Shown here in pieces: positions 20,149-29,520 of a stretch of 34,053 nucleotides of DNA (position 1 is the first letter of the stretch; the number at the start of each line of letters is the position of its first letter). Origin of the DNA: a virus; IMG/VR virus record IMGVR_UViG_3300048115_000622, positions 1-34,053 of that record. The stretch is one strand, 5' to 3'. Made by a program: the position numbers and the translations under genes. Below the pieces are notes generated by a model, which saw only the letters and a program-made list of their open reading frames with translations, did no database searches and was not told the DNA's origin.

Positions 20149-22856
20149 TATCTTCCTCCTGTATTTATTGTAGGAGATAATAATTCGATATTTAGTGGCA
20201 ATGGGTCTCTACTTCCAACATAAATAACTGCATTATTTACCCATTTGGGGTTCACAGCTATTCTATAGTCTCCTGTTTTTAAAAAAGGTGGTTGACCATA
20301 ATCTTCTGTACTTCTAGCTTTAAACTGAACTAAATCATTTTCATTAGTACCGACGTATATGCCTCTTGATTTATACAACCGCATTAATACGTCGCCTACA
20401 TTGCATCTTCTGCCCTGCATTTGCATGTTTTGCTCTAATGAAAGAGTTTGTAAATCAGCATCATACGAAAGACCGACAACAGCATAGATTACTGGCTTCG
20501 GTAGTGTTATTGACCCATTAGATACTAGCAAATCTTTATATACTGCACCATCACCGTAACAAATAACTGTTTTACCCTCCAAATGGCTTAAACCTGTAAT
20601 AGTTTTTGTTCCAATTCCTGCAATAGATATAGTCCCTGCTGTTACGGTTTCAGATGGTTTACCAGTTAGCGATGTGCCACTTTTTGTTTTAACGTATATA
20701 TTTAACCCTTTGTCAGAAACTAAATAATCCCCAACATTAACACCTAAATCATTGCTAATTGTTATATTTATATCTTGCCTATAGCTGCCAGATGTTATGT
20801 CTGCTGTATGATTATCTTTAGTTTGATCAAGAACTAATCCACTATCTAAATAAAAAGCTTTATTTGGATCGTCTATTTCAAAATCTGTATAAGATTCTAT
20901 ATATATTTTACTTTCATTATTTATTGTTCTTTCTATTGCCATGTATACTTTACTATTATTGTCTTCCATAACAGAACAAATGCTTTTAATTTTGCCATCC
21001 GTATTATGTCTATGATACGCATATACTTGTTGCGTAGGTAAATACGTTAAACCTATTAATATACCGTCATCTCTTACCATTAATATTAAGTCATTAGGCT
21101 CTCTGGCATAGCACCAATCAATAATTGAATGCCCTCTAAATAAATGATTAGCTTTTATGGTAATGTCTTCACCAATATACTTATCAGATTCAAAATTATA
21201 CCCTATGTTATATATTCTAGACTGTGTACCGTCCATATATAACGCTTTGCTATCAATATTAATGGGTCTTACATTTGAACAGCCAACATTTGACTGTGAG
21301 TAATAACCTGCGGAACTTGGAGTTAAAACTGAATCTCCTTGCGGTTTAATCACCCATTCTGCACCAGTTGACAATGCAATTAAATCCCCCAATTGAAATA
21401 AATGCTCTACTGTTGATAATTTATTAGAATTTAAAAATAATGAAATACTGCCATTATCTTCGACAGGATATTCTACTTTAAATGAATTATAATCATCTGA
21501 CACTGATGACCACACCGCTTCTGGAAATGATTCTGTGCCAGCAAACCACAAACGCCCTTGTTGGAAAGAGATAGCATTAGGATAACCATAACCTTCTCCG
21601 TTACCCCAATAAGATTTAGCAAACATTTTATTTGGTTTTAATGCTTTTTCTGGCAATGTTTGTATTATTTCTGCAGTTGCTGATCTTGCATTAGTAACCG
21701 ATGTAACTTTACAGTATCCTTGATTACTGTGCATGTATTCCCATAAAATAACACCATCGCTAACAACCCCCTCCGTATGTATTGGCGGCCTTACACCAGA
21801 TTCAGCTGTGCCAGAGACGTTTTTATAAACATTTTTTTCATATGCACAAGTAGTATTAACAGCATATGGTTTAGATTGCCCTGTATCGTCAACCCTTTCA
21901 GGTTGCCATTTATCATGTTCACTCTCTAAAACTGATCTAAATCGTATTAATGCACCAACATCATTGCTAGTAAAATAGTCAGCACCGGGGAATCCATTTC
22001 TCAATGTAATTGTTAATGTTACAGTTGGGTCGCCAGTAACAGGTTGAATTACTTCTGCCGAAATTGGTTCACTACCATCAGAAAGAATAACGTTATTACC
22101 ATTTATTAAAGTATAATTTGAAAAAATAAAAGATTTATTATTACTACTAGAACCACTAATAGTAAAACTATCACCATTTTTTAGAGCATTAAAAGCAGTA
22201 AATGAACTGTCTTTGGATTCTATTGTGTTTGTTACTGAATTAAATGTAACTCCGTTTTGCTCTGAATTATTGTTTAAATAAGTAATTGTGCTTATTACTG
22301 CACCAGTTGAATCTGTAGATAATGTAACAGTACCAGTCTGGCTTGATGATTTCATATAAATATTTTTGATGTTTTCAGGTTGAAACGCACCCCATTTATA
22401 ATCAAAATCAGATAATTCAAATGTATAAGCATCTTTTCTTGTTAACTTAAATATTCCTATTTTCTTATGCGTTATAAACATTACATCTTTTGATGTTGTA
22501 TATTTAATATCATATAAATCAGATTCTTCAAATTGTGTCTCAACTTCTACAATATTACCTTCATCATCTTTAAGAATGCCGCCATTTGCATAAAATCTAA
22601 TATATTTTTCCCCAAACTCCAAAATATAGCTGATAGAATGTTCTATTTGCATTGGTATTAGTCTAACTTTTCCTACTCCTTTTGATGAAGAAACAAACTT
22701 AAAACCTTGTCTTTTATAAGCTCCACCAGTTTTTTTTGCATAAAAGTTACTCATTAATGAAACAGAATTATAATATTGTTGTAGGTCAATCCTACCAAAC
22801 ATGGATGGTGAAATTTCCCCGCCCGCAAAAGTTGGCTGTACTATATTTACGCTCAT
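20148..22856 (-). CDS. Tail nozzle / tail tubular protein B
   Basis: 902 residues, beta-rich. The N-terminus has the family signature FAGGEISPSMFGRIDLQQYY, then NFYAKKTGGAYKRQGFKFV, seen in podovirus tail nozzle proteins of the T7 gp12 type. Later stretches such as SFQQGRLWFAGTESFPEAVW and STGAEWVIKPQGD are also characteristic. It forms the distal tail tube through which DNA passes. The central ~200-320 residues look like inserted Ig-like or carbohydrate-binding beta modules. The ATG overlaps the preceding stop (ATGA). About 100 residues longer than T7 gp12. Confidence 0.85.
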   Translation of the reverse strand: MSVNIVQPTFAGGEISPSMFGRIDLQQYYNSVSLMSNFYAKKTGGAYKRQGFKFVSSSKGVGKVRLIPMQIEHSISYILEFGEKYIRFYANGGILKDDEGNIVEVETQFEESDLYDIKYTTSKDVMFITHKKIGIFKLTRKDAYTFELSDFDYKWGAFQPENIKNIYMKSSSQTGTVTLSTDSTGAVISTITYLNNNSEQNGVTFNSVTNTIESKDSSFTAFNALKNGDSFTISGSSSNNKSFIFSNYTLINGNNVILSDGSEPISAEVIQPVTGDPTVTLTITLRNGFPGADYFTSNDVGALIRFRSVLESEHDKWQPERVDDTGQSKPYAVNTTCAYEKNVYKNVSGTAESGVRPPIHTEGVVSDGVILWEYMHSNQGYCKVTSVTNARSATAEIIQTLPEKALKPNKMFAKSYWGNGEGYGYPNAISFQQGRLWFAGTESFPEAVWSSVSDDYNSFKVEYPVEDNGSISLFLNSNKLSTVEHLFQLGDLIALSTGAEWVIKPQGDSVLTPSSAGYYSQSNVGCSNVRPINIDSKALYMDGTQSRIYNIGYNFESDKYIGEDITIKANHLFRGHSIIDWCYAREPNDLILMVRDDGILIGLTYLPTQQVYAYHRHNTDGKIKSICSVMEDNNSKVYMAIERTINNESKIYIESYTDFEIDDPNKAFYLDSGLVLDQTKDNHTADITSGSYRQDINITISNDLGVNVGDYLVSDKGLNIYVKTKSGTSLTGKPSETVTAGTISIAGIGTKTITGLSHLEGKTVICYGDGAVYKDLLVSNGSITLPKPVIYAVVGLSYDADLQTLSLEQNMQMQGRRCNVGDVLMRLYKSRGIYVGTNENDLVQFKARSTEDYGQPPFLKTGDYRIAVNPKWVNNAVIYVGSRDPLPLNIELLSPTINTGGR

Positions 22857-23554
22857 AAATTTCTTACCCTTGAATATACAGAATCGGTAGTTAAAATCGG
22901 ATCATTTTTATATGAATGAGAATTAATTGCTAAAGCATTATTTAAAACATATTGATATTGTTTGCTGATTGCTGCCATTGTTTGTCCATTATCCATTTTT
23001 AAGGGATTTGCTATTCTCATAGCCAATGACAATGAGACTAAATCAACAAAAAGAGGACTCCATAAACTTACATCTTCTTGATAAAAATTATATTCTAATA
23101 TAGGATTTTCTTTATCCGTAAATATAACTTTTTTGTTATTATTACTGTTTGATAAATCATCTACATAATCCGAAACATTAATTATTTTCGTATCAAAAGA
23201 TATAGTATTTAAAGATTGTCTTTTATATTTTAAATAGTGTTCATTTTTATTTAAATCAGTATAATCTTGCAATATATATAATGGTGCTAAACAATCAGCA
23301 GGATAAGCATAAATAAATCTATAATCTTGAGCAATATTATTATCAGAGCTAAAGCCATCATATATTAATGATAATTTACTTCTTTTAACAGAAAAATCCC
23401 ATTTTGATATTGAAAGCTCTGATTTTAAACATGAACTAAAAAATGTTCTACAAATATTTGCCTCAGATGAATTTTCATTAATTGCACTTACTGTTGAAAA
23501 ATGACCACAGTAGCCTAATGCAATATTCCAAACTTCAACAATTGAACCAGCCAT
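22853..23554 (-). CDS. Tail tubular protein A / head-tail adaptor (gp11-like)
   Basis: 233 residues. The pattern N-x-A-L...LG, then CRTFFSSCLKSELSISKWDFSV, then FIYAYPADCLAPLYI, and later DLVSLSLAMRIANPL, is that of T7 gp11-type adaptors. These make a ring below the portal and fix the nozzle. AAGG precedes the ATG. It is coupled to the nozzle gene by ATGA. Confidence 0.82.
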   Translation of the reverse strand: MAGSIVEVWNIALGYCGHFSTVSAINENSSEANICRTFFSSCLKSELSISKWDFSVKRSKLSLIYDGFSSDNNIAQDYRFIYAYPADCLAPLYILQDYTDLNKNEHYLKYKRQSLNTISFDTKIINVSDYVDDLSNSNNNKKVIFTDKENPILEYNFYQEDVSLWSPLFVDLVSLSLAMRIANPLKMDNGQTMAAISKQYQYVLNNALAINSHSYKNDPILTTDSVYSRVRNL

Positions 23555-23598
23555 TACATAACCTTAAATTTGTTGGCAGGTTTTCGCCTGCCTTTATT

Positions 23599-24033
23599 TT
23601 ATTTTCTAAAACCTTGATACCCTGCTACAAATCCAGCAGTTATTTTATAATCAGGTTTAGTACCAGCAACTACATAATTAAGACGCACATATCTATCACA
23701 ATGCAAGGGTAATGTTTTAACTGGTAAGCGAGTTCCTTTAACTTTATCTTCAAATTTAGATTCAGTTAATACTCTAGAATTAGTAAAACTTTCATCGCTA
23801 GCTGTTTCAATTTGAACAGTTAAAGACTCATCGCCCGCTGCTCCTGCGTCAGTGTTTGCATCTTCCATTAACTCACACATGAATACTTTAGGTGTTCCCA
23901 TTCCCATATCTGGTGTAAGTTGGTTTCCGTATACTGGAGTTGAAGGTTCGCCGAAATCTATAATATTAGTAGATGCAGCAGTTGCAGTTACCGCTTGAGC
24001 ATCGCTAAACATTAATTGTGTACTTAATAACAT
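23599..24033 (-). CDS. Capsid cement / decoration protein (Bbp16-like)
   Basis: 144 residues, beta-rich, starting MLLSTQLMFSDAQAVT and containing NIIDFGEPSTPVYG, then LTVQIETASDESF, then RYVRLNYVVAGTKPDYKITAGF. Both place (directly after the major capsid gene) and pattern match the small decoration protein that locks capsomers in BPP-1-like podoviruses. GGAG lies upstream of the ATG. Likely bound on the capsid surface. Confidence 0.75.
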   Translation of the reverse strand: MLLSTQLMFSDAQAVTATAASTNIIDFGEPSTPVYGNQLTPDMGMGTPKVFMCELMEDANTDAGAAGDESLTVQIETASDESFTNSRVLTESKFEDKVKGTRLPVKTLPLHCDRYVRLNYVVAGTKPDYKITAGFVAGYQGFRK

Positions 24034-24047
24034 TTTATTATCTCCTT

Positions 24048-25103
24048 TTATACTACTTTAGATTCTGTGTTCACTAGAGCATCACACACTCTAATCGGAA
24101 TACCACGATAAGAAAGAACTTCTTTCCCTTGAATTTCCATAGGTGTTAATCTGACAAAATTATCAGTTGTACCACCATTTGATGCTAGAGCATCTAAAGA
24201 CTCCATAACATCTCTGTTACAGTAAATTACTGTCCTTGTGCTTGGAGTTCCTTGAACATTGCCATCAGAATATGTTTTATGACTGGGAGAATATAATGTA
24301 GATTTATTTTGATAAAATGCTTTTCTCAAGAAACCATAAAGGTCTACTTTTGAGCCATCTTCTAAATCATTTACATCAATATTTGCTATTCTTGTAACAT
24401 ATCTCCAATCTCTTACAGTAAGACCACAAGCCCAGTTCCATATCTCTTCATATGCTCTAAATAGCTTCCCGTCGGGAGCAATTGCAGAAGGGTTTTCACC
24501 TGCATCTTGTCTTTCTATTCCTCCAACAGTTCCCTCTGGGTATAAGCCATGGCATGAGTTTTCCCCCCATGACACCATCCAAATTGAAGTGTTCGCATTT
24601 GCAGTTGTTCCACCAGCGTCTATTATTTGATCTCCATTCTGTGCTGACTTATCACTAAATCTTGGAGCAAGTCCTAAAAATGACTCTGGATTTCCAGCTG
24701 TATCTCCATAGAATAAAGTATTAGCTACTTCTTGAGATAGCCCCTCTAAAAAACCTTGAGATTCATTTAATCTGAATTGTGCAACATCACCACTAATTTT
24801 AGCTAAAGCTGCGTCAATTTGACTTCTTGCCTCAAGCATTCCTGTAGCATCTGTTATTTGTGTATAAGATGATTTAGCAGGTTGTACGCCTTGATAAAAT
24901 CTTCTCCATGTTGGTTCAGGTATTCCTGTTCTCATTGTTGTTTTATGAGTGTCTTTGCTGTTGCATTGCATCCACGGTATATCTTCTAAGATGCAATTAG
25001 TTTGCATTAACATTTCAATGATTTTTGATTCTATATTACCTTTCCCATCTCTTGTAGCATACATATCTAACAAGTCTGGGAATGTTTGACCTAATATTGC
25101 CAT
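24048..25103 (-). CDS. Major capsid protein
   Basis: 351 residues, the HK97-fold shell subunit of the BPP-1-like/GP7-type family. Typical sequence includes the start MAILGQTFPDLLDMYATRD, the loop TTMRTGIPEPTWRRFYQG, then VANTLFYGDTAGNPESFLGL, and RDVMESLDALASNG, ending in an IRVCDAL strand. The family has no cleaved delta domain; a separate scaffold is encoded just upstream (25118-25771). GAGGAAAC precedes the ATG. Hundreds of copies build the icosahedral head. Confidence 0.9.
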   Translation of the reverse strand: MAILGQTFPDLLDMYATRDGKGNIESKIIEMLMQTNCILEDIPWMQCNSKDTHKTTMRTGIPEPTWRRFYQGVQPAKSSYTQITDATGMLEARSQIDAALAKISGDVAQFRLNESQGFLEGLSQEVANTLFYGDTAGNPESFLGLAPRFSDKSAQNGDQIIDAGGTTANANTSIWMVSWGENSCHGLYPEGTVGGIERQDAGENPSAIAPDGKLFRAYEEIWNWACGLTVRDWRYVTRIANIDVNDLEDGSKVDLYGFLRKAFYQNKSTLYSPSHKTYSDGNVQGTPSTRTVIYCNRDVMESLDALASNGGTTDNFVRLTPMEIQGKEVLSYRGIPIRVCDALVNTESKVV

Positions 25104-25117
25104 TTTTGTTTCCTCTT

Positions 25118-25771
25118 TTATTTACTGTTTGGGTACAAGATTTCTGCTGTCGTTTTTGATGGTGCTGTGTTTCCACTGCCTGCCACAAATCCAGATTCTT
25201 GAACTTGTTTACCAATGCTATAAAATCCCTTTATAAACGCTTGGTTATTACCAAGTCTGGTATTGTTTAAGACTTCTTTGACAAAGCCTGCATCATCACC
25301 GAACGCAAAATCAAGTCCTTTGCTTGCAGTCGATAAAACATTATTAAACTTATTGCCAAAAGTATTTTTTGATTCTGTAAGCCACTTTTCGCTTGTATCA
25401 TTTAGCTGATCACTATATTTTTGATTAATCTTTACTTGTAAATCTACTAATTTTTGAGCCTGATATTGGCTTAATTTCAAGTCTTTAGCTATTTCTGAAA
25501 ATTCTTGAGCTTGATCTTCTAAATATTCTTGACCCTCAGGAATTTTAAATTTTTCGTACTCTTCTGGTATATCATCTTCTTTTTTATGATCTTTATTATC
25601 TTCTTTTTGATCATCTTCTTTTTGATCATCTTCTTTTTGATCATTTTCTTCTTTAATATCATTATCGCTACCTAACGCAGTGCTTTCTGCGACTGAATTA
25701 GAATCTTGACCTAACGCAGTATTTTCTGATTCACTATTGTTTAATTCTGTATTTGTTTCTATATTTTCCAT
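25118..25771 (-). CDS. Capsid scaffolding protein
   Basis: 217 residues, acidic and helical. The first 75 are disordered, with two TALG(Q/S)D words and a (DQKED)n array. The core (about 80-160) is helical, with QAQEFSEIAKDLKLSQYQAQ and LVDLQVKINQKYSDQL, then FGNKFNNVLSTASKGLDFAF. This pattern is shared by scaffolds of podovirus capsids placed just ahead of the shell gene. It assembles inside the procapsid and leaves before packaging. AAGGAG precedes the start, which touches the previous stop. Confidence 0.8.
   Translation of the reverse strand: MENIETNTELNNSESENTALGQDSNSVAESTALGSDNDIKEENDQKEDDQKEDDQKEDNKDHKKEDDIPEEYEKFKIPEGQEYLEDQAQEFSEIAKDLKLSQYQAQKLVDLQVKINQKYSDQLNDTSEKWLTESKNTFGNKFNNVLSTASKGLDFAFGDDAGFVKEVLNNTRLGNNQAFIKGFYSIGKQVQESGFVAGSGNTAPSKTTAEILYPNSK
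25599..25643. repeat. Three perfect 15-bp tandem repeats inside the scaffold gene
   Basis: The unit TCTTCTTTTTGATCA occurs three times in a row without mismatch and codes three DQKED pentapeptides on the minus strand. Because the unit is a multiple of three, copy-number change would lengthen or shorten the acidic linker without breaking the frame. Confidence 0.85.
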
Positions 25772-26055
25772 TATTGCTCCTTAATTTCTTCAAATAAGTC
25801 AAATTCTTTCTCTGATATTTCTATAATTTCATCTGTAATATATTTTCCTACTGATTGCCTACCACAATTAAAATACATATAGTTAGAATCGCTATTAAAT
25901 TGAGATGAATATATCTGAGAAAAGTCTAAAATTTTATTTATAAATTTTTTAAACGACTCATTACCTAATAATTTTTTCATTTCAAGCTTATAAAAATTTT
26001 CTTCATGCTCTTTTTTTTGAATTTCTGCTTCATAATCTGAAATATCTGCATTCAT
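25771..26055 (-). CDS. Small head-region protein (Bbp19-like)
   Basis: 94 residues, helical, with KKFINKILDFSQIY, then YMYFNCGRQSVGKYITDEI. The F-x-x-G-R-x-x-V-G-x-x-I pattern is characteristic of the small Bbp19-type proteins found between portal and scaffold in BPP-1-like phages. Their function is unknown. A probable role is head assembly. The ribosome site is weak (GTGGG), consistent with coupling to the portal gene three bases upstream. Confidence 0.65.
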   Translation of the reverse strand: MNADISDYEAEIQKKEHEENFYKLEMKKLLGNESFKKFINKILDFSQIYSSQFNSDSNYMYFNCGRQSVGKYITDEIIEISEKEFDLFEEIKEQ

Positions 26056-26058
26056 AAT

Positions 26059-27723
26059 TTACCCACTATTTCCTATTTGTTGCGACAATTGACCTAAAAC
26101 ATTGTTATTATCTAGATTGGTTTGACTTAATGTTTTCGCACCATTTGCATATGCTTCCATTTGTTGCATTTGCTCTTGTTGTTGTTGCGCTTGTGCTTGT
26201 GCTTGTTCCATTTCTTGAATTTGTTGATCTGTTTTTAATATTGTCGGAGGAACGCCAATTCTCTCTGCAAGTTCTTTAACAACGCTATCATAATTCAACA
26301 TATTTATAACGTCTGGGTTAACACTTGCCATTGCTTCTAAAGTTGAGACAAATTGCGTAATACTGTTAACTTCACTTGCTTTTTGTGCCTGATTTAACAT
26401 TGAAATATAATCAACTTTAATGGGTTGGTTTTGCAAAATTGGTGGCGGCTCTGGAAGCAAACCAACACGCAAGCACATAGGTAATATTCTATTAAACACT
26501 AAGTCTAATGAGCCATTTATACGTTCAACAACACTACCCAATTGTTGTAGCTTTTCTGCAACTTTTTCATTTACTTCTGTTGCAGTCATATTACTTTGTC
26601 CATAATTCAACAGCATTCTAAACAAGTCAGTGTAATATGTTTCGTTAATTCTTTGCTCTATTTCTGATATCTTTTGCGATGTAGATTGCAGAGCATTCAG
26701 TGGATTAAAAATAGGAGCTATTCCTGATTCCATTGAATTTGGATTTTTAATATTAATAGTTGATGGTTGAATCGTAACTCTTTTATTATTAAAATCAGAA
26801 GATGCAACTAGAGGCGGTCTATTAACTAGTTCTAAATTGTATAATGATTCCTTTTCAAATAGCATAAGTTGTTTAGCGTCTGGTACAGCATCAAACCCTA
26901 CTCCCCAACCGTATACTTCATCTGGTCTAACATCCCACCTAAAAACTATAAAAGGTAACTCATCATAACCAGACAATTCTAAAACTAATGAATCATTGGA
27001 GCTTTTTTCATAGTAAATACTTCTATAAACAAACTTTTTTAAATCGCTAATTTTAATTCTTTCATCATTCGGTTCAATAACGTGTACTATTATTCTTTCT
27101 GAATCAATATTATTATTTTCAAAACTATTTTTAACACTTTCTGATACGTTTTCTATGCCGAATCTTTCTATAATCTGACCAACGGTCATTGTTATTTCTC
27201 TGTACAATGTAGTTGGTTCTAATGTTGAATCATTAGCTAAACAATATTCACCAATATTCATATTATAACATCTGATTACATTGTCGTAATCTTCGGAAAT
27301 AAATGTAACAGATGTACCAAAGTCCGCACAATCACCGAGTACATTATACATTGACTCATAGAAATTTGATTTAGATAATACTTGCTCTATAATTTTCTCA
27401 ACTTCATAGAACCAAGCTTTAACATCATCATTTTCTAGCAACTCTGTTCTTGAAGTAGATAACCTAAACCATTTTGAACTCTTTGAAAGCAAACCAGAAT
27501 ATAAGCCACTTCTTAGTACACGAGAAGCTATTCGGGTGCAATTGTTTTGTATATAATGATTCCTCGCCAACGGATTTTGTTTTGACTCTGTATATTTCCC
27601 GCTGTAAGGGACGATAAAATCAGTAACAGACCTCCAAAGAGTTTCCCAGCCATTTTTTTTCTTGTTGACCAAAGAACTATATCTTTTTCGTATTGTCTTA
27701 ATTACAGAATCATCAACATACAT
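26059..27723 (-). CDS. Portal protein (T7-type head-tail connector)
   Basis: 554 residues from ATG 27723, one base after the previous stop; a GTG frame from 27753 would overlap. The family is the T7 gp8-type connector. Landmarks are KNGWETLWRSVTDFIVP near the start, ASRVLRSGLYSGLLSKSSKWF, then CADFGTSVTFISEDYDN, then VYGWGVGFDAVPDAKQL, and the C-terminal NYGQSNMTATEVNEK. Twelve copies form the ring at one capsid vertex through which DNA is packaged and released. The last 60 residues are glutamine-rich (a QAQAQAQQQQEQ stretch) and may be flexible. Confidence 0.88.
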   Translation of the reverse strand: MYVDDSVIKTIRKRYSSLVNKKKNGWETLWRSVTDFIVPYSGKYTESKQNPLARNHYIQNNCTRIASRVLRSGLYSGLLSKSSKWFRLSTSRTELLENDDVKAWFYEVEKIIEQVLSKSNFYESMYNVLGDCADFGTSVTFISEDYDNVIRCYNMNIGEYCLANDSTLEPTTLYREITMTVGQIIERFGIENVSESVKNSFENNNIDSERIIVHVIEPNDERIKISDLKKFVYRSIYYEKSSNDSLVLELSGYDELPFIVFRWDVRPDEVYGWGVGFDAVPDAKQLMLFEKESLYNLELVNRPPLVASSDFNNKRVTIQPSTINIKNPNSMESGIAPIFNPLNALQSTSQKISEIEQRINETYYTDLFRMLLNYGQSNMTATEVNEKVAEKLQQLGSVVERINGSLDLVFNRILPMCLRVGLLPEPPPILQNQPIKVDYISMLNQAQKASEVNSITQFVSTLEAMASVNPDVINMLNYDSVVKELAERIGVPPTILKTDQQIQEMEQAQAQAQQQQEQMQQMEAYANGAKTLSQTNLDNNNVLGQLSQQIGNSG

Positions 27724-27724
27724 A

Positions 27725-27937
27725 TTATTGACCCAGTGAAGTTTTATTACCACCTAAAGCGGTAGCTTGTTGAGTTATAGGCGCAGCATATCCAGCAACA
27801 TTAGTAGAAGAACTCGACATAGCTCTACGTCTATTTTTCTTTACTTGATCGCTATCTTCTTGAGCCTCTTTATCGATATCTGGCTGTATGATTCTTCTTT
27901 GAGGTGTAGGTGGAGGAGATGAACTTCCAGTGCACAT
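27725..27937 (-). CDS. Small Pro/Ser-rich protein upstream of the portal
   Basis: 70 residues, starting MCTGSSSPPPTPQRR, then acidic and basic clusters and a glycine-rich end. Similar MC-S-x-P-rich small ORFs are common directly ahead of podovirus portal genes. Function unknown. It is the first gene after the late-promoter element, and its ATG has no Shine-Dalgarno sequence, only an A/T-rich leader of roughly 25 bases. The Met-Cys start is not a lipoprotein signal, since there is no hydrophobic region before it. Confidence 0.65.
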   Translation of the reverse strand: MCTGSSSPPPTPQRRIIQPDIDKEAQEDSDQVKKNRRRAMSSSSTNVAGYAAPITQQATALGGNKTSLGQ

Positions 27938-27967
27938 AACATATAAAAAATTAAAATAATAATATAA

Positions 27968-28009
27968 ATTATAACATTACATAAATATTAAACTAAAAAT
28001 TGCAATTAA
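27968..28009 (-). promoter_or_regulatory. Duplicated late-promoter element, copy 1 (head block)
   Basis: TTAATTGCAATTTTTAGTTT begins at the terL stop, followed by 14 bases and then GTTATAATT. It matches the copy at 12011-12052 base for base in both conserved blocks, and the downstream A/T leader is also alike. TATAAT (27968-27973) is a perfect -10 hexamer. It should start the portal-to-internal-protein transcript. Confidence 0.75.
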
Positions 28010-29481
28010 TAACTGGTATAGTCAAAATGTGCTTTTTGTACTTCGTTGTTATTATAACTTTGCTTATTATTTGAGGGGAATGAATAAGCAAAACTTAAAG
28101 CTAAAGCATCTGCGTTATCTGGTGACATCCCTAAATCTTTTTTAATTTTATCTTTTGATACTAAAATCAATTGATCTCTTGCATTATGATAATACTCAAT
28201 TACCTCTAACTCCATTTTAAGCAGTGTATCATTTTCGATACTTCCCCCCTCTTTCATCCATTCATTTAACTTTGAATACATGTAAGCACGCATATTTGCA
28301 TACTTTGAATCAGGTGATTTACTAGCAAAATTAACATTAATAACATTATAATATCCAAGCTGTCTTAATCTGTCACCATATGGAGCACCGACCCCTGTTG
28401 CGTCAATTAAGACATGTTCTACTCTATGTTCATCAATTTTTCTAGATAAATGAGCACAAAATTGCATAGCGTCTCTTGTTTTAGAGCCTGGTATTTTTTC
28501 TGGAGTTATTATGTGCGCATGATTACCTTTGCGATATCTTATTACGCAATAATCCGAACCGCCTCTCGCAATATCAACACTCATAATTAAGGGATCATCA
28601 GGAAAATGAAAGGGTTGATTTTTAACCGCTTTATCTATTGTTTGTGTTGATATAAATTGCATATCACTAGATGAAGGGAATTCCCCATAAACTCTAACTT
28701 TCATAAAATCAGAGTTTTCGCCGTATTGCTCTTTCCACTCCTGAATTTGATCTTGATTAATGCCTTCTACAAATTCACTGTTTATATTTCTAGTTTTCCA
28801 ATATTTCCTATTTTTTGTGAAACAGTCTTTAAAATCACCTGCTCTTGTTGGGTTTCCCAACGCAAACCATATCATCTCTGTATTGGAATCGGTTAAAGCT
28901 CCTTGTGCTGTATCCCATATTTTACTGATTGAGCTAGCTTCATCAAATAGTAGCAATAACCTTTTGCCTTCATTATGAAGACCAGCAAAAGCATCTGGGT
29001 TATTTTCGGAATATGGGATAAAGTCTGCTCGCCATGTTTTTTCACGGTCAGGGGATACGCTATATATGCTTGTAGCTGTCATCTTAAACCAATGATTGTG
29101 TAGCATTAACCTAAACCATTTTGCAACTTCTGGAGCTGTTTTTTTAAGTAATTGATTTTCTGTGTTTGAAGTAATTACTGCTTTAGTATCTACTTTAGTT
29201 GATAAACAAAACAATATTAACCATGCAGTTAAACAACTTTTTCCGATACCATGACCGCTTGCTACCGCTTTACGTATTGCTTTATAATTGTTATTTGGTA
29301 ATTCTTTCAGATCATTACCTAACTCCACTAATATTTCTTTTTGCCAAGTCCTGACACTATGTTGCTCTAATTCTGTTCCAGCCTTACCCCACGGAAACGC
29401 CCATAACACAAAATTATAAGGGTCGTGCTGATATTCTTTTAATTTCTTAGCAATTGCCCTGTCGAAATCTTTTTGTTGCAT
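28006..29481 (-). CDS. terL: Terminase large subunit
   Basis: 491 residues, the packaging motor. The ATPase domain has Walker A SGHGIGKS (75-82), Walker B LLLLFDEAS (Asp180, Glu181) and the coupling motif FALGNPT (207-212). The RNase-H-like nuclease shows Asp303 (SVDIARGGSD), Asp360 (LIDATGVG) and Asp458 (DNADALAL). All are intact. It pumps DNA into the procapsid and cuts concatemers. GAGG precedes the ATG. Its stop is the first base of the late-promoter element. Circular permutation of the genome is compatible with headful packaging, but the packaging mode cannot be read here. Confidence 0.93.
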   Translation of the reverse strand: MQQKDFDRAIAKKLKEYQHDPYNFVLWAFPWGKAGTELEQHSVRTWQKEILVELGNDLKELPNNNYKAIRKAVASGHGIGKSCLTAWLILFCLSTKVDTKAVITSNTENQLLKKTAPEVAKWFRLMLHNHWFKMTATSIYSVSPDREKTWRADFIPYSENNPDAFAGLHNEGKRLLLLFDEASSISKIWDTAQGALTDSNTEMIWFALGNPTRAGDFKDCFTKNRKYWKTRNINSEFVEGINQDQIQEWKEQYGENSDFMKVRVYGEFPSSSDMQFISTQTIDKAVKNQPFHFPDDPLIMSVDIARGGSDYCVIRYRKGNHAHIITPEKIPGSKTRDAMQFCAHLSRKIDEHRVEHVLIDATGVGAPYGDRLRQLGYYNVINVNFASKSPDSKYANMRAYMYSKLNEWMKEGGSIENDTLLKMELEVIEYYHNARDQLILVSKDKIKKDLGMSPDNADALALSFAYSFPSNNKQSYNNNEVQKAHFDYTSY

Positions 29482-29520
29482 TTTTTTACCTCTTTAACAA
29501 TCTCATGCCACACTATATTA

